Source: an uncultured Prevotella sp.
GTDB lineage: Bacteria > Bacteroidota > Bacteroidia > Bacteroidales > Bacteroidaceae
Length of the DNA stretch: 64,000 nucleotides
Assembly (NCBI GenBank): GCA_944319815.1
Contig: CALUEX010000001.1
Coordinates: 62,001 to 126,000, forward strand
Reading direction: 5' to 3'
The notes below the pieces were generated by a model. It searched no databases. It saw nothing but the letters and a program-made list of their open reading frames with translations, and was not told the origin of the DNA. Shown in pieces: positions 50,489 to 58,227 of this stretch; position 1 is the first letter of the stretch, and each line of letters starts with the position of its first letter. Both the position numbers and the translations under genes were made by a program.

Positions 50489-51649
50489 TTAACTGTTAAT
50501 TCCCAGCAGCTCTCGTGCCACGCTTCTTGCCTCGGCGTCGGTGGCTATGTAGGTGTCATAGTCGGCGTCGGCTGAGAACGTTACGCGCTGCATGGTTCGC
50601 TCGATGACGTCGGCCATCTGCATGAACGAGCAGCGGTCTTCGAGAAATCCGCGGTTTACTATTTCGTTTGCGGCGTTCACTATGCATGGCATATTGCCGC
50701 CCTTGCGTATGGCGTCGAAGGCCAGTTGCAGGCAGCGGAACTTGTCCATGTCAGGCTCGAAGAACTCAAGGGGATGGCTGAAAAGGTCGAGGCGCGGGCC
50801 GTCGAGGTGCAGGCGGTCGGGGTAGGAGAATGCGAACTGTATGGGCAGGCGCATATCCGGCACGCCGAGCTGCGCCTTCACGGCCCCGTCGCAGAACTGC
50901 ACCGCGCTGTGGACGATGCTCTGCGGATGGACGAGCACCTGGATTTTGTCGGCCGGCATGCCGAAGAGCCACTTGGCCTCGATTACCTCGAAGCCCTTGT
51001 TCATCATCGTCGCGCTGTCTATCGTGATTTTCGCGCCCATGTGCCATGTGGGGTGTTTCAGGGCGTCGGCCTTGGTCACGGCCGCTAACTGCTCCTTGGT
51101 GAACGTGCGGAAGGGGCCTCCCGATGCCGTCAGCAGCAATTTCTCTATGCGGTTGTCGCCCTCGCCCATGATGCTCTGGAATATGGCCGAGTGCTCGCTG
51201 TCTACGGGGATGATGGCCGAGCGGTTCTCGGCTGCGAGGCGGCAGATTAGTTCGCCGGCCACGACGAGCGTCTCCTTGTTGGCCAGGCATATCTTCTTGT
51301 GCGCCCTGATGGCGTGGATTGTCGGGTTCAGGCCGGCAAAGCCCACCATCGCCGTGAGCACCATGTCTATTGGTTCGGCCTCCACTATCTCGTCCAAGGC
51401 TTGCTTCCCGGCGTAGACTTTTATGTCTGGCAGGTCGGCCAGCAGGCCTTTCAGCTCGTCGTATCTGTCCTCGTTGGCTATTACCACGGCCGCAGGGTTA
51501 AACTCGCGGGCTTGCCGCGCAAGCTCGTCAACCCTGTTGTTGGCCGTCAGGCAGTAGACCTCGTACAGGTCGGAGTGCTCCCTGATTACCTGCAAGGCCT
51601 GTGTCCCGATGGAGCCTGTAGAGCCGAGGATGGCTATTTGTTTCTTCAT
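50489..51649 (-). CDS. dxr: 1-deoxy-D-xylulose 5-phosphate reductoisomerase
   Basis: Second step of the MEP isoprenoid pathway: DXP to 2-C-methyl-D-erythritol 4-phosphate with NADPH. 386 residues, family-typical. The NADPH motif is IAILGSTGSIGTQ, the substrate/metal residues lie in IPVDSEHSAIFQ and in LTASGGPFR, and the C-terminal helix bundle starts around MPCIVNAANEIVNRGFL. Start at the ATG at 51649 (MKKQIAILGS); a codon 18 bases upstream adds unrelated residues. Predicted target of fosmidomycin. It is 121 bases before rseP on the same strand. Confidence 0.97.
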   Translation of the reverse strand: MKKQIAILGSTGSIGTQALQVIREHSDLYEVYCLTANNRVDELARQAREFNPAAVVIANEDRYDELKGLLADLPDIKVYAGKQALDEIVEAEPIDMVLTAMVGFAGLNPTIHAIRAHKKICLANKETLVVAGELICRLAAENRSAIIPVDSEHSAIFQSIMGEGDNRIEKLLLTASGGPFRTFTKEQLAAVTKADALKHPTWHMGAKITIDSATMMNKGFEVIEAKWLFGMPADKIQVLVHPQSIVHSAVQFCDGAVKAQLGVPDMRLPIQFAFSYPDRLHLDGPRLDLFSHPLEFFEPDMDKFRCLQLAFDAIRKGGNMPCIVNAANEIVNRGFLEDRCSFMQMADVIERTMQRVTFSADADYDTYIATDAEARSVARELLGINS

Positions 51650-51710
51650 ATATCTTGTGTTGAACACGTTTCTTTACGATTTATGAATGTCCGCTACGCT
51701 CCCATTCATT

Positions 51711-51801
51711 CAGAAGTTAAGGAGTTATGTAGTAAAGGAGTTAAGACATTAGCCTTTTCATTCATTCCCCTCCCCTTGGGGAGGTTGGGAGGGGCTGCCT
51801 G
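51711..51801. repeat. TTAACTCC word repeat and C/G-rich palindrome between dxr and rimM
   Basis: AAGTTAAGGAGTTATGTAG words (51711-51750), then CCCCTCCCCTTGGGGAGG followed by TTGGGAGGGGCT (51765-51801). Confidence 0.65.
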
Positions 51802-51814
51802 TTTGCGGCGGTTG

Positions 51815-52342
51815 TCAGCCCAAGTCAAGCAACCCTTCAGGCAAGCTGGCCCTGATTTTGCGGTTTTCGGCGTCAACGGCCAGTATGAACTCGTCGGCCG
51901 CGGGCAGCAGCAGTTCGCCTCCGTCGGGTGTCTCCACGCAGAAAAGGACGTTCTCCGTGGCGTCGTCAACATACTTCAGTATGCCTATTGGGCTGTCTCC
52001 GTCGTCGGCATTGACTATCTCGAAGCCCGTAAGTTCGTCCCATGTCAGCTCGTTCTCGTCGCGGTCGGAGAGCTTTTTGGGAAAATATACGTCGCAGCCC
52101 GTCAGCTCCTGGGCGCGTTCCTTCGTGTCTATGTCGCAGAATTTCACCAAGGCCGTCTCGCCACTCTTGAAGCGGTATTCGTCCATGAAGAACGGCACGA
52201 GGATGCCGTCAACCATCAGCACGAGGTAGTCGGCGTCAACGCGGTCGAACACGTCGTCGCTGAACATCAGCGAAACCTCGCCTTTCACGCCGTGTGGCTT
52301 GCCTATCTTGCCTATTTTGTATACTTCGTCTTCCTTTATCAT
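51815..52342 (-). CDS. rimM: 16S rRNA processing protein RimM
   Basis: A 175-residue assembly factor that binds ribosomal protein S19 and helps mature the 30S head. The N-terminal RimM domain starts VYKIGKIGKPHGVKGEVSLM and the C-terminal PRC-barrel region includes LTGFEIVN and a conserved stretch near the end, RKIRASLPEGLLDL. The ATG at 52342 (MIKEDEVYKIG) is chosen: the 27 codons upstream translate the GACAAGC word repeat. Confidence 0.95.
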   Translation of the reverse strand: MIKEDEVYKIGKIGKPHGVKGEVSLMFSDDVFDRVDADYLVLMVDGILVPFFMDEYRFKSGETALVKFCDIDTKERAQELTGCDVYFPKKLSDRDENELTWDELTGFEIVNADDGDSPIGILKYVDDATENVLFCVETPDGGELLLPAADEFILAVDAENRKIRASLPEGLLDLG

Positions 52343-52344
52343 TT

Positions 52345-52577
52345 CTTTTTTAGTTAACGAGTAGACGAGTGACGAGCAAACAAGCCTGTTTTTTTTAGTG
52401 ACAAGTTGACAAGTAACGAGCAAACAAGCCGATATGCTTGTGCCGTTATGTCTTTGCTGTCGAAGGGTGACTTGTCTGCTTGTTTGCTTGTCCCTCGTTC
52501 CTTGTCTGCTCGTATCTCGTCCCTTGTTTGCTTGTCCCTCGTCTGCTTGTATCTTGTTCCTCGTCTGCTAAAGAAAC
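52345..52577. repeat. GACAAGCAGACGAG word repeats in both orientations between rimM and murA
   Basis: Words such as GACGAGTGACGAGCAAACAA (52358 onward) and the inverse CTTGTCTGCTTGTTTGCTTG (52470 onward) fill the whole 238-base gap and can pair with each other. Confidence 0.75.
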
Positions 52578-52580
52578 TCG

Positions 52581-53906
52581 TTATTCGTCGGCACGTTTGC
52601 TTGTTACCCTCCTTATTCTTGCCCCGAGGGCGTTGAGGCGCGCCTCGATGTCCTCGTATCCGCGGTCGATTTGCGCTATGTTGTCTATCTGGCTGGTGCC
52701 GTTGGCGCTCAGGGCGGCGATGAGCAAGGCTATGCCGGCGCGTATGTCGGGGCTCGTCATGCGGCCGGCGCGCAGGCGCACCTTGCGGTCGTGGCCCACG
52801 ACGACGGCCCTGTGGGGGTCGCAGAGTATTATTTGTGCGCCCATGTCGATTAGCTTGTCAACGAAGAACAGGCGGCTCTCGAACATCTTTTGGTGGAACA
52901 GCACGCTGCCGCGCGCCTGTGTCGCCACGACGAGCAGCACCGAGATGAGGTCGGGCGTCAGTCCCGGCCACGGTGCGTCGGCAAGAGTCATGATGGAGCC
53001 GTCGATGAACGACTCTATTTCGTAGTGCTCCATGCGCGGGATTACGATGTCGTCGCCCTCCACGCGCACGTCAACCCCGAGCCGTCTGAAGGCTTCAGGT
53101 ATGATGCCGAGGTTGCGCACCGACACGTCCTTGATGCGTATGCCTTCGCCTACGACGGCTGCCATGCCTATGAACGAGCCTACCTCAATCATGTCGGGCA
53201 GTATCTTGTGCGCCGCTCCGTGCAGGCTCTCCACGCCTACGATGGTGAGCAGGTTAGAGGCTATGCCGCTGATGCGCGCCCCCATGTGGTTGAGGAGGTG
53301 GCACAGCTGTTGTATGTATGGTTCGCACGCGGCGTTGTATATTGTCGTAGTGCCCGGGGTGAGCACGGCGGCCATGATGATGTTGGCCGTTCCCGTGACG
53401 GATGCCTCGTCGAGCAGCATATAGCAGCCCTTGAGCCGGCTGCCGTTGATTTCGAACGTGCCGCGTTCGTCGTTGTGGGTGAACGTGGCTCCCAGGTGCT
53501 TGAAGCCGAGGAAGTGGGTGTCGAGCCGCCGCCGGCCGATTTTGTCGCCGCCGGGCTTCGTCACGACGGCCCTGCCGAAGCGTGCGAGCAGTGGGCCTAT
53601 CATGAGCACGCTGCCGCGGAGCGATGAGCACTTGCGTATGAACTCGTCGCTCTCGAGGTAGTCGAGGTTGATGTCCATGGCGCAGAACTTGTAGTCGTTG
53701 CGCCCGGTGCGCTCCACCTCGACGCCTATGTCAACGAGCAGCTTTATGAGGTTCTGGACGTCGAGGATGTCCGGTATGTTGCTGATTTTCACCTCGTCGG
53801 CCGTGAGCAGCGAGGCGCAGATTACTTCCAGCGCCTCGTTCTTCGCTCCTTGCGGCGCTATGGTGCCGCTCAGTGCGTGTCCGCCCTCTATGATGAAAGA
53901 TTCCAT
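52581..53906 (-). CDS. murA: UDP-N-acetylglucosamine 1-carboxyvinyltransferase
   Basis: First committed step of peptidoglycan synthesis: transfers enolpyruvate from PEP to UDP-GlcNAc. 441 residues, EPSP-synthase fold. Substrate motifs are GAKNEALEVICASLL and LRGSVLMIGPLLARFG. The active-site loop reads KPGGDKIGRRRLDTH: Asp121 replaces the cysteine (Cys115 in E. coli) that fosfomycin alkylates. This C-to-D change is known to give fosfomycin insensitivity in other bacteria. It lies 41 bases after the DUF4290 gene in the same unit. Confidence 0.96.
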   Translation of the reverse strand: MESFIIEGGHALSGTIAPQGAKNEALEVICASLLTADEVKISNIPDILDVQNLIKLLVDIGVEVERTGRNDYKFCAMDINLDYLESDEFIRKCSSLRGSVLMIGPLLARFGRAVVTKPGGDKIGRRRLDTHFLGFKHLGATFTHNDERGTFEINGSRLKGCYMLLDEASVTGTANIIMAAVLTPGTTTIYNAACEPYIQQLCHLLNHMGARISGIASNLLTIVGVESLHGAAHKILPDMIEVGSFIGMAAVVGEGIRIKDVSVRNLGIIPEAFRRLGVDVRVEGDDIVIPRMEHYEIESFIDGSIMTLADAPWPGLTPDLISVLLVVATQARGSVLFHQKMFESRLFFVDKLIDMGAQIILCDPHRAVVVGHDRKVRLRAGRMTSPDIRAGIALLIAALSANGTSQIDNIAQIDRGYEDIEARLNALGARIRRVTSKRADE

Positions 53907-53947
53907 TTGTGCCTGTGTTTGTCGGTTGAAGGTGTGCCGTCGGCGCG

Positions 53948-54544
53948 TTATTTCTTCCTGCGCCGTTTCTCTCCCGGCTCTTTCATGTTGCCGATGTTAA
54001 ACTTGAAGCTGTCGAGGTCGAGCTGTATTTTGCCGTCGGTGAAGCGTGCCAGGTCCGACGCTATTTTCTCGTCGTCGCTTGAGCCGTGGCTCCATTGTAT
54101 CAGGTTGCGCTTCATCTGGTTGGCCGTGAGCCTTGTCAGCTCGTCGCGTTCAGGCCCGGGCTCCATGCCCTTCAGCTTCTCGAACAGCTCGAACACCATG
54201 CTGCCGTAGTGCTTTACGGGGTTGGTCTGCTTGGGGTAGCCCATGGGCTGCGGCTTCACCATCATGCTCTTGGCCTCGTTGATGTCAACGGGGTAGTCGA
54301 TGTCGAGCTTGAAGTTGCTCATTATGGCGAGGTGGTCCCAGAGTTTCTGCTCGTTGTCGGCGTTGTCGCGGCTCTGTGGGAACATCCTTTCCATGATGCC
54401 TATTATGGTCTCGGCGCATCTCTGCCTTTCCTCTTTCGTGGGCAGGGTCATGGCGTAGTCGACCATTTTCTGCACTTCGCGCCCGTATTCGGGCAGGATT
54501 AGTTGTTCACGCTGGGTGTTATAGTCAAGTCCTTCGATGTTCAT
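53948..54544 (-). CDS. DUF4290 protein
   Basis: A 198-residue soluble protein, mostly helical, with a very basic tail (EPGEKRRRKK). The start MNIEGLDYNTQREQLILPEYGRE is characteristic of the Bacteroidetes DUF4290 family. No function is known to me; its constant place in front of murA and rimM suggests a link to cell-wall synthesis or ribosome assembly. It seems to open the transcription unit. Confidence 0.88.
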   Translation of the reverse strand: MNIEGLDYNTQREQLILPEYGREVQKMVDYAMTLPTKEERQRCAETIIGIMERMFPQSRDNADNEQKLWDHLAIMSNFKLDIDYPVDINEAKSMMVKPQPMGYPKQTNPVKHYGSMVFELFEKLKGMEPGPERDELTRLTANQMKRNLIQWSHGSSDDEKIASDLARFTDGKIQLDLDSFKFNIGNMKEPGEKRRRKK

Positions 54545-54560
54545 CTTTCTTTATTGATTA

Positions 54561-54602
54561 AATACCCACCCCCGCCCTCCCCAAGGGAGGGAGCTTGATA
54601 TG
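54561..54602 (+). repeat. CCCTCCC palindrome (family 1)
   Basis: ATACCCACCCCCGCCCTCCC then CAAGGGAGGGAGCTTGATAT. An inverse copy lies at 54711-54750. Confidence 0.8.
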
Positions 54603-54710
54603 CTCACGCCCTCATTCCCTACGGGGACTTAAGGCATTAGCTCTACCCGCTAAGCGGCGGCGTATTCGTCTTTTATTTGTCTTGTTTTATTTTATTATTA
54701 CCCAATCATA

Positions 54711-54750
54711 TCAGGCTCCCTCCCTTTGGGAGGGGTGGGGTGGGTGTTTG
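54711..54750 (-). repeat. CCCTCCC palindrome (family 1)
   Basis: AGGCTCCCTCCCTTTGGGAG then GGGTGGGGTGGGTGTT. With 54561-54602 it makes another inverted pair, spaced about 110 bases. Confidence 0.8.
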
Positions 54751-54762
54751 GTGTTTATTTAT

Positions 54763-55455
54763 TTACAACAGTTTCTTGGGCGTTTTTGCCACAAAGTCCT
54801 TCAGGTAGAAGGGCACGAAGTAGGCCACGTCTTCGAAGCGGCCCTCGGCCATTCGCTTCTCGGCGAGCGGCATCATGTTCTTGGCGAGCGGCTCTACGCC
54901 CTTGATGAGGCGTGCGTTGGGGTGGTTGATAATGTCGAAGCACTTGCACGCGCCGTTGCCGAAGAAGCACACCGTGCCGCGCTCTAAATACTCCTTGTAT
55001 GTGTCGCCGTCAACCACGTCGGCTTGCACGCCCCTTACCTCGCGCAGGGCACGGTCGTAAACGCCGGCGTAAACCTCCATGCGGCGTGCGTCAAGCATGG
55101 GGCACAGCAGCGTGTCGTCGTCCAGCTCGTCGTGCCCGAGCAGCACGGGAACGGCCATAAGCTCGAGCGTGGGCACGGCCAGCAGCTTGGCCCCGCGCCC
55201 GTAGCAGATGCCCTTGGCCATGGAGACGCCTATGCGCAGCCCCGTGTACGACCCGGGGCCACAGCTTACGGCCACGGCGTCGAGGGGTATTGAGCGCGTG
55301 TCGATGTAGGAGAGTGCCTCGTCGATGAACGACCCCAGGCGCACGGCGTGGTTAGGCCCGCAATGGTCTTCCTTGTTCAGGAGGCATTCGCCGTCGCGGC
55401 TCACTGCTACCGAACATACGTCCGTGCTCGTATCTATGTTTAAAATACAAGACAT
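54763..55455 (-). CDS. tsaB: tRNA threonylcarbamoyladenosine biosynthesis protein TsaB
   Basis: Partner of TsaD and TsaE in making t6A at position 37 of ANN-decoding tRNAs. 230 residues with the ASKHA-fold start MSCILNIDTSTDVCSVAVSR, the conserved CGPNHAVRLGSFIDEAL and the signature VAVSCGPGSYTGLRIGVSMAKG. It lacks a catalytic metal site, as usual for TsaB. The ATG at 55455 is chosen because a TATTTTTG promoter box (55484-55491) lies inside the longer frame. Divergent from yicC. Confidence 0.95.
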   Translation of the reverse strand: MSCILNIDTSTDVCSVAVSRDGECLLNKEDHCGPNHAVRLGSFIDEALSYIDTRSIPLDAVAVSCGPGSYTGLRIGVSMAKGICYGRGAKLLAVPTLELMAVPVLLGHDELDDDTLLCPMLDARRMEVYAGVYDRALREVRGVQADVVDGDTYKEYLERGTVCFFGNGACKCFDIINHPNARLIKGVEPLAKNMMPLAEKRMAEGRFEDVAYFVPFYLKDFVAKTPKKLL

Positions 55456-55483
55456 AAAATGAAAATAACTTTTTAAATAAGTG

Positions 55484-55491
55484 CAAAAATA
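55484..55491 (-). promoter_or_regulatory. tsaB promoter -7 box
   Basis: TATTTTTG on the minus strand, about 28 bases before the ATG. Confidence 0.6.
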
Positions 55492-55513
55492 CGCTTTTTT
55501 CCGAATAAATATG

Positions 55514-55521
55514 TACTTTTG
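55514..55521 (+). promoter_or_regulatory. yicC promoter -7 box
   Basis: TACTTTTG, about 25 bases before the yicC ATG and only 22 bases from the divergent tsaB box. Confidence 0.65.
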
Positions 55522-55546
55522 CATAAATTTAACTACATAAAGTTCT

Positions 55547-56422
55547 ATGATACAATCAATGACGGGTTACGGCAAGTTTGTCGTAACTTTCAATGAAAAG
55601 AAAATCCATGTTGAGATAAAGTCGCTGAACAGCAAGGCCTTGGACTTGTCCACCCGCATTGCCCCTCTTTACCGCGAGAAGGAGATGGAGCTGCGCCAGG
55701 CGGTGTCGCGCACGCTGCTCAGGGGCAAGGTGGACTTCAGTATCTGGGTGGAGAAGGACGCCGCGGCGGACGCCGCCAAAATCAACGGCGCCCTCGTGGA
55801 GGACTACTGCCGCCAAATCAGGCTTATATCGGCCAAGGCAGGGCTGCCCGAGCCGCAGGACTGGATGGGCACGCTGCTGCGCCTGCCCGACGTCATGGCA
55901 AAGACCGAGGCCGAGGAGCTCTCGGCCGAGGAGTGGGCTGCCGTGAGCGACGGCGTAAGCCGGGCGCTGGAAGCCGTCGTGGAGTTCCGCACGCAGGAGG
56001 GCGCGGCCCTGTACAGGAAGTTCACCGAGAAGGTTGACAACATCGCGGCCCTGCTTGCCTCGATAGAGCCTTACGAGAAGTCGCGCGTCGAGAAAATACG
56101 TGCCCGCATAGTGGAGGGGCTGAAGCAAATACCCGACGTGGAGTATGACAAGAACCGGCTGGAGCAGGAACTCATCTACTACATAGAGAAACTCGACATC
56201 AACGAGGAGAAGCAGCGCCTGGCCAACCACCTGAAATACTTTCGCGAGACGCTGGACGACGCGCCGGGGCAGGGCAAGAAGCTCGGCTTCATAGCGCAGG
56301 AGATGGGGCGCGAAATCAACACCACGGGCAGCAAGAGCAACCACGCGGAGATGCAGAACATCGTGGTGAAGATGAAAGACGAGCTTGAGCAGATAAAGGA
56401 GCAGGTGCTCAACGTGCTGTGA
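55547..56422 (+). CDS. yicC: YicC/YloC-family endoribonuclease
   Basis: A 291-residue protein of the YicC family, reported as an endoribonuclease acting on structured RNA such as RyhB in E. coli. The start MIQSMTGYGKFVVTFNEKKI and the C-terminal FIAQEMGREINTTGSKSNHAEMQNIVVKMKDELEQIKEQ are highly conserved landmarks. It is the first gene of the yicC-gmk-nadD run; a 450-base repeat-filled gap separates it from gmk. Confidence 0.94.
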   Translation: MIQSMTGYGKFVVTFNEKKIHVEIKSLNSKALDLSTRIAPLYREKEMELRQAVSRTLLRGKVDFSIWVEKDAAADAAKINGALVEDYCRQIRLISAKAGLPEPQDWMGTLLRLPDVMAKTEAEELSAEEWAAVSDGVSRALEAVVEFRTQEGAALYRKFTEKVDNIAALLASIEPYEKSRVEKIRARIVEGLKQIPDVEYDKNRLEQELIYYIEKLDINEEKQRLANHLKYFRETLDDAPGQGKKLGFIAQEMGREINTTGSKSNHAEMQNIVVKMKDELEQIKEQVLNVL

Positions 56423-56534
56423 CGCTGGCCCGTTGCCGCCACCCTGCCATTCGCGCTGCATATTGTCGGTAAGCGTTTACCGGCAGTGGCGGCGGGCAAC
56501 AACCGCCACGCACCCTCCTGTTGCCGCCACCTTA

Positions 56535-56641
56535 CCACTTGTAGGGACGCACGGCTCGTGCGTCCGCCAAGTAAAAGTCAGGTATATGCCGGATGCTTAC
56601 GGCATTATTCGGACGCACGAGCCGTGCGTCCCTACAAGTGG
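56535..56641. repeat. MITE-like nested palindrome, full form (GGGACGCAC type)
   Basis: Perfect 32-base arms (56535-56566 and 56610-56641; CCACTTGTAGGGACGCACGG at the left edge) around a 43-base centre. Same architecture as 38764-38882 with a different core. Confidence 0.85.
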
Positions 56642-56745
56642 CAGGATAGCGGCAAAGGAGCAATAGGGCATCTATTGCACTGCAATATGCCGCCTATCGC
56701 AGCCTGAAAGGGCATCTTTCGCGCGGTAAAACACGGTAAGTTGGA

Positions 56746-56788
56746 AACACCCACCCCAACCCTCCCGAAGGGAGGGAGCTTGGTATGC
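56746..56788 (+). repeat. CCCTCCC palindrome (family 1)
   Basis: ACACCCACCCCAACCCTCCC then GAAGGGAGGGAGCTTGGTAT. Confidence 0.8.
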
Positions 56789-56875
56789 CTTGTCTCCTTG
56801 CCCTTGCGCAGCTTTCCCAGCCGTCCCAGTTCTCTCATCCCTCCCATTCAATCCAACCCCCAAAAACAATAACCC

Positions 56876-57448
56876 ATGCCAGGAAAAGTAATAATATTCT
56901 CGGCCCCCAGCGGTAGCGGCAAGAGCACCGTAATCGGCCGACTGATGGCGCACAAGGAGCTGCGCCTCGCCTTCAGCATATCGTGCACCAGCCGCCAGCC
57001 GCGCGGCACGGAGCGCGACGGAGTGGAGTATTTCTTCGTCACGCCCGACGAGTTCCGCCGCCGCATCGCCGCTGGCGAGTTCCTCGAGTACGAGGAAGTC
57101 TACAACGACCGCTACTACGGCACGCTCAAGAGCCAGGTGGAGAGCCAGTTGGAGCGCGGCGAGAACGTCGTGCTCGACGTTGACGTGAAGGGCGGCTGCA
57201 ACATAAAGGAGTATTACGGCAGCCGTGCCTTGAGCCTCTTCATCCAGCCGCCGTCTATCGGCGAGCTGCGCCGCCGCCTCGAAGGGCGCGGCACCGACGC
57301 CCCCGCCGTGATAGAAGACCGCCTCGCCCGCGCCGAGTTCGAGCTGGGCTTCGCCCCGCGCTTCGACCGCGTAATAGTCAACGACGACCTCGACCGCGCC
57401 GTCAGCGAGGCCTACCGGGCGGTAAAAGAGTTCTTAAATGAAAAATGA
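56876..57448 (+). CDS. gmk: Guanylate kinase
   Basis: Phosphorylates GMP to GDP with ATP. 190 residues. The P-loop is SAPSGSGKSTVIG (residues 9-21), the GMP-binding region contains SCTSRQPRGTERDGVEYFFV and EEVYNDRYYGTL, and VVLDVDVKGGCNIKEYY is the typical following strand; the lid region is RRRLEGRGTD. It lies between yicC and nadD on the same strand, an order often seen in Bacteroidales. Confidence 0.98.
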   Translation: MPGKVIIFSAPSGSGKSTVIGRLMAHKELRLAFSISCTSRQPRGTERDGVEYFFVTPDEFRRRIAAGEFLEYEEVYNDRYYGTLKSQVESQLERGENVVLDVDVKGGCNIKEYYGSRALSLFIQPPSIGELRRRLEGRGTDAPAVIEDRLARAEFELGFAPRFDRVIVNDDLDRAVSEAYRAVKEFLNEK

Positions 57449-57494
57449 ACAATCCGGTAGCTGACGGTTGGGTCGGTATGGCGTAGCCCTAACT

Positions 57495-57560
57495 TCCCGG
57501 CCTTCCCTGTTCTCTCGGTTCTCTCATCCCTCCCATCATTCCCAGCTCTCCCAACAACCA
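57495..57560 (+). repeat. CTCTCGGTTCTCTCATCCCT word repeat
   Basis: TTCCCGGCC, TTCTCTCGGTTCTC, ATCCCTCCCATC and TTCCCAGCTCTCCC words fill the gap before nadD and extend its open frame upstream artificially. Confidence 0.6.
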
Positions 57561-58127
57561 ATGCCAACCATCGGAATATTCGGGGGTTCGTTCAACCCTA
57601 TCCATAACGGCCACATCGAGCTCGCGCGGCGGCTTCTCGCCCTTGCGCGGCTCGATGAGGTGTGGTTTGTAGTGTCGCCGCAAAACCCGTTCAAGCGGGG
57701 CGAGCGGCTGCTCGACGACGACCTGCGGCTGCGCATGGTCGAGCTTGCCCTCGCCGACGAGCCGCGCATGAAGGCGTCAGACTGCGAGTTCCGTCTGCCG
57801 CGCCCGTCGTATATGTGGCTCACGCTGCAATCCCTGTCGCAAGCCCATCCCGACTGTGAGTTTGTCCTCCTCATCGGTGCCGACAACTGGGCGCGCTTCA
57901 CCGAGTGGCGCGCGTGGCGCGACATCCTTGCCCACCACCGCGTAGTGGTGTATCCGCGCGAGGGCGCGCCCGTTGACGCCGCCACCCTGCCTCCCGGCGT
58001 AACCCTTGCCGACACCGGTCTCGTGCCGGGCAGCAGCACCGAGGTGCGCCGCCGCCTCGCTGAAGGACAGCCGATTACGGGGCTCGTGCCGAAAGTGGTG
58101 GAGGAAATTTTAAAGGTAAAAAGGTAA
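57561..58127 (+). CDS. nadD: Nicotinate-nucleotide adenylyltransferase
   Basis: Adenylates nicotinate mononucleotide to deamido-NAD. 188 residues with the nucleotidyltransferase motif GIFGGSFNPIHNGHIELA (residues 5-22) and the C-terminal ISSTxxR-like motif seen as VPGSSTEVRRRLAEG. VVSPQNPFKRG binds the pyridine nucleotide. The ATG at 57561 is chosen because the upstream 31 codons are repeat-derived. The last residues (KVKR) come from the GGTAAAAAGG repeat. Confidence 0.96.
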   Translation: MPTIGIFGGSFNPIHNGHIELARRLLALARLDEVWFVVSPQNPFKRGERLLDDDLRLRMVELALADEPRMKASDCEFRLPRPSYMWLTLQSLSQAHPDCEFVLLIGADNWARFTEWRAWRDILAHHRVVVYPREGAPVDAATLPPGVTLADTGLVPGSSTEVRRRLAEGQPITGLVPKVVEEILKVKR

Positions 58128-58227
58128 AACGGTAGAAAGGTAAAAAGGTAAAACAGTAGAAAGGTGAATGAGCCCAATATGGCTGGATGTATTTTTACCT
58201 TTTTACTTTTCTACCTTTTTACCTTTA
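58111..58227. repeat. GGTAAAAAGGTAGAAAGG repeat, inverted pair
   Basis: Purine words at 58111-58165 (AAAGGTAAAAAGGTAAAAC) and their complement at 58192-58227 (TTTTTACCTTTTTACTTTTC). They form a long imperfect hairpin with T-rich runs between convergent genes and could act as a terminator. Confidence 0.75.

Larger units (their letters stand above)
56423..56875. other. Repeat-filled gap between yicC and gmk
   Basis: No gene is supported. It carries a full-form nested palindrome (56535-56641), family-2 units (56655-56735), a family-1 palindrome (56746-56788) and the CCCAGTTCTCTCATCCCTCC word repeat (56812-56870). Confidence 0.7.
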
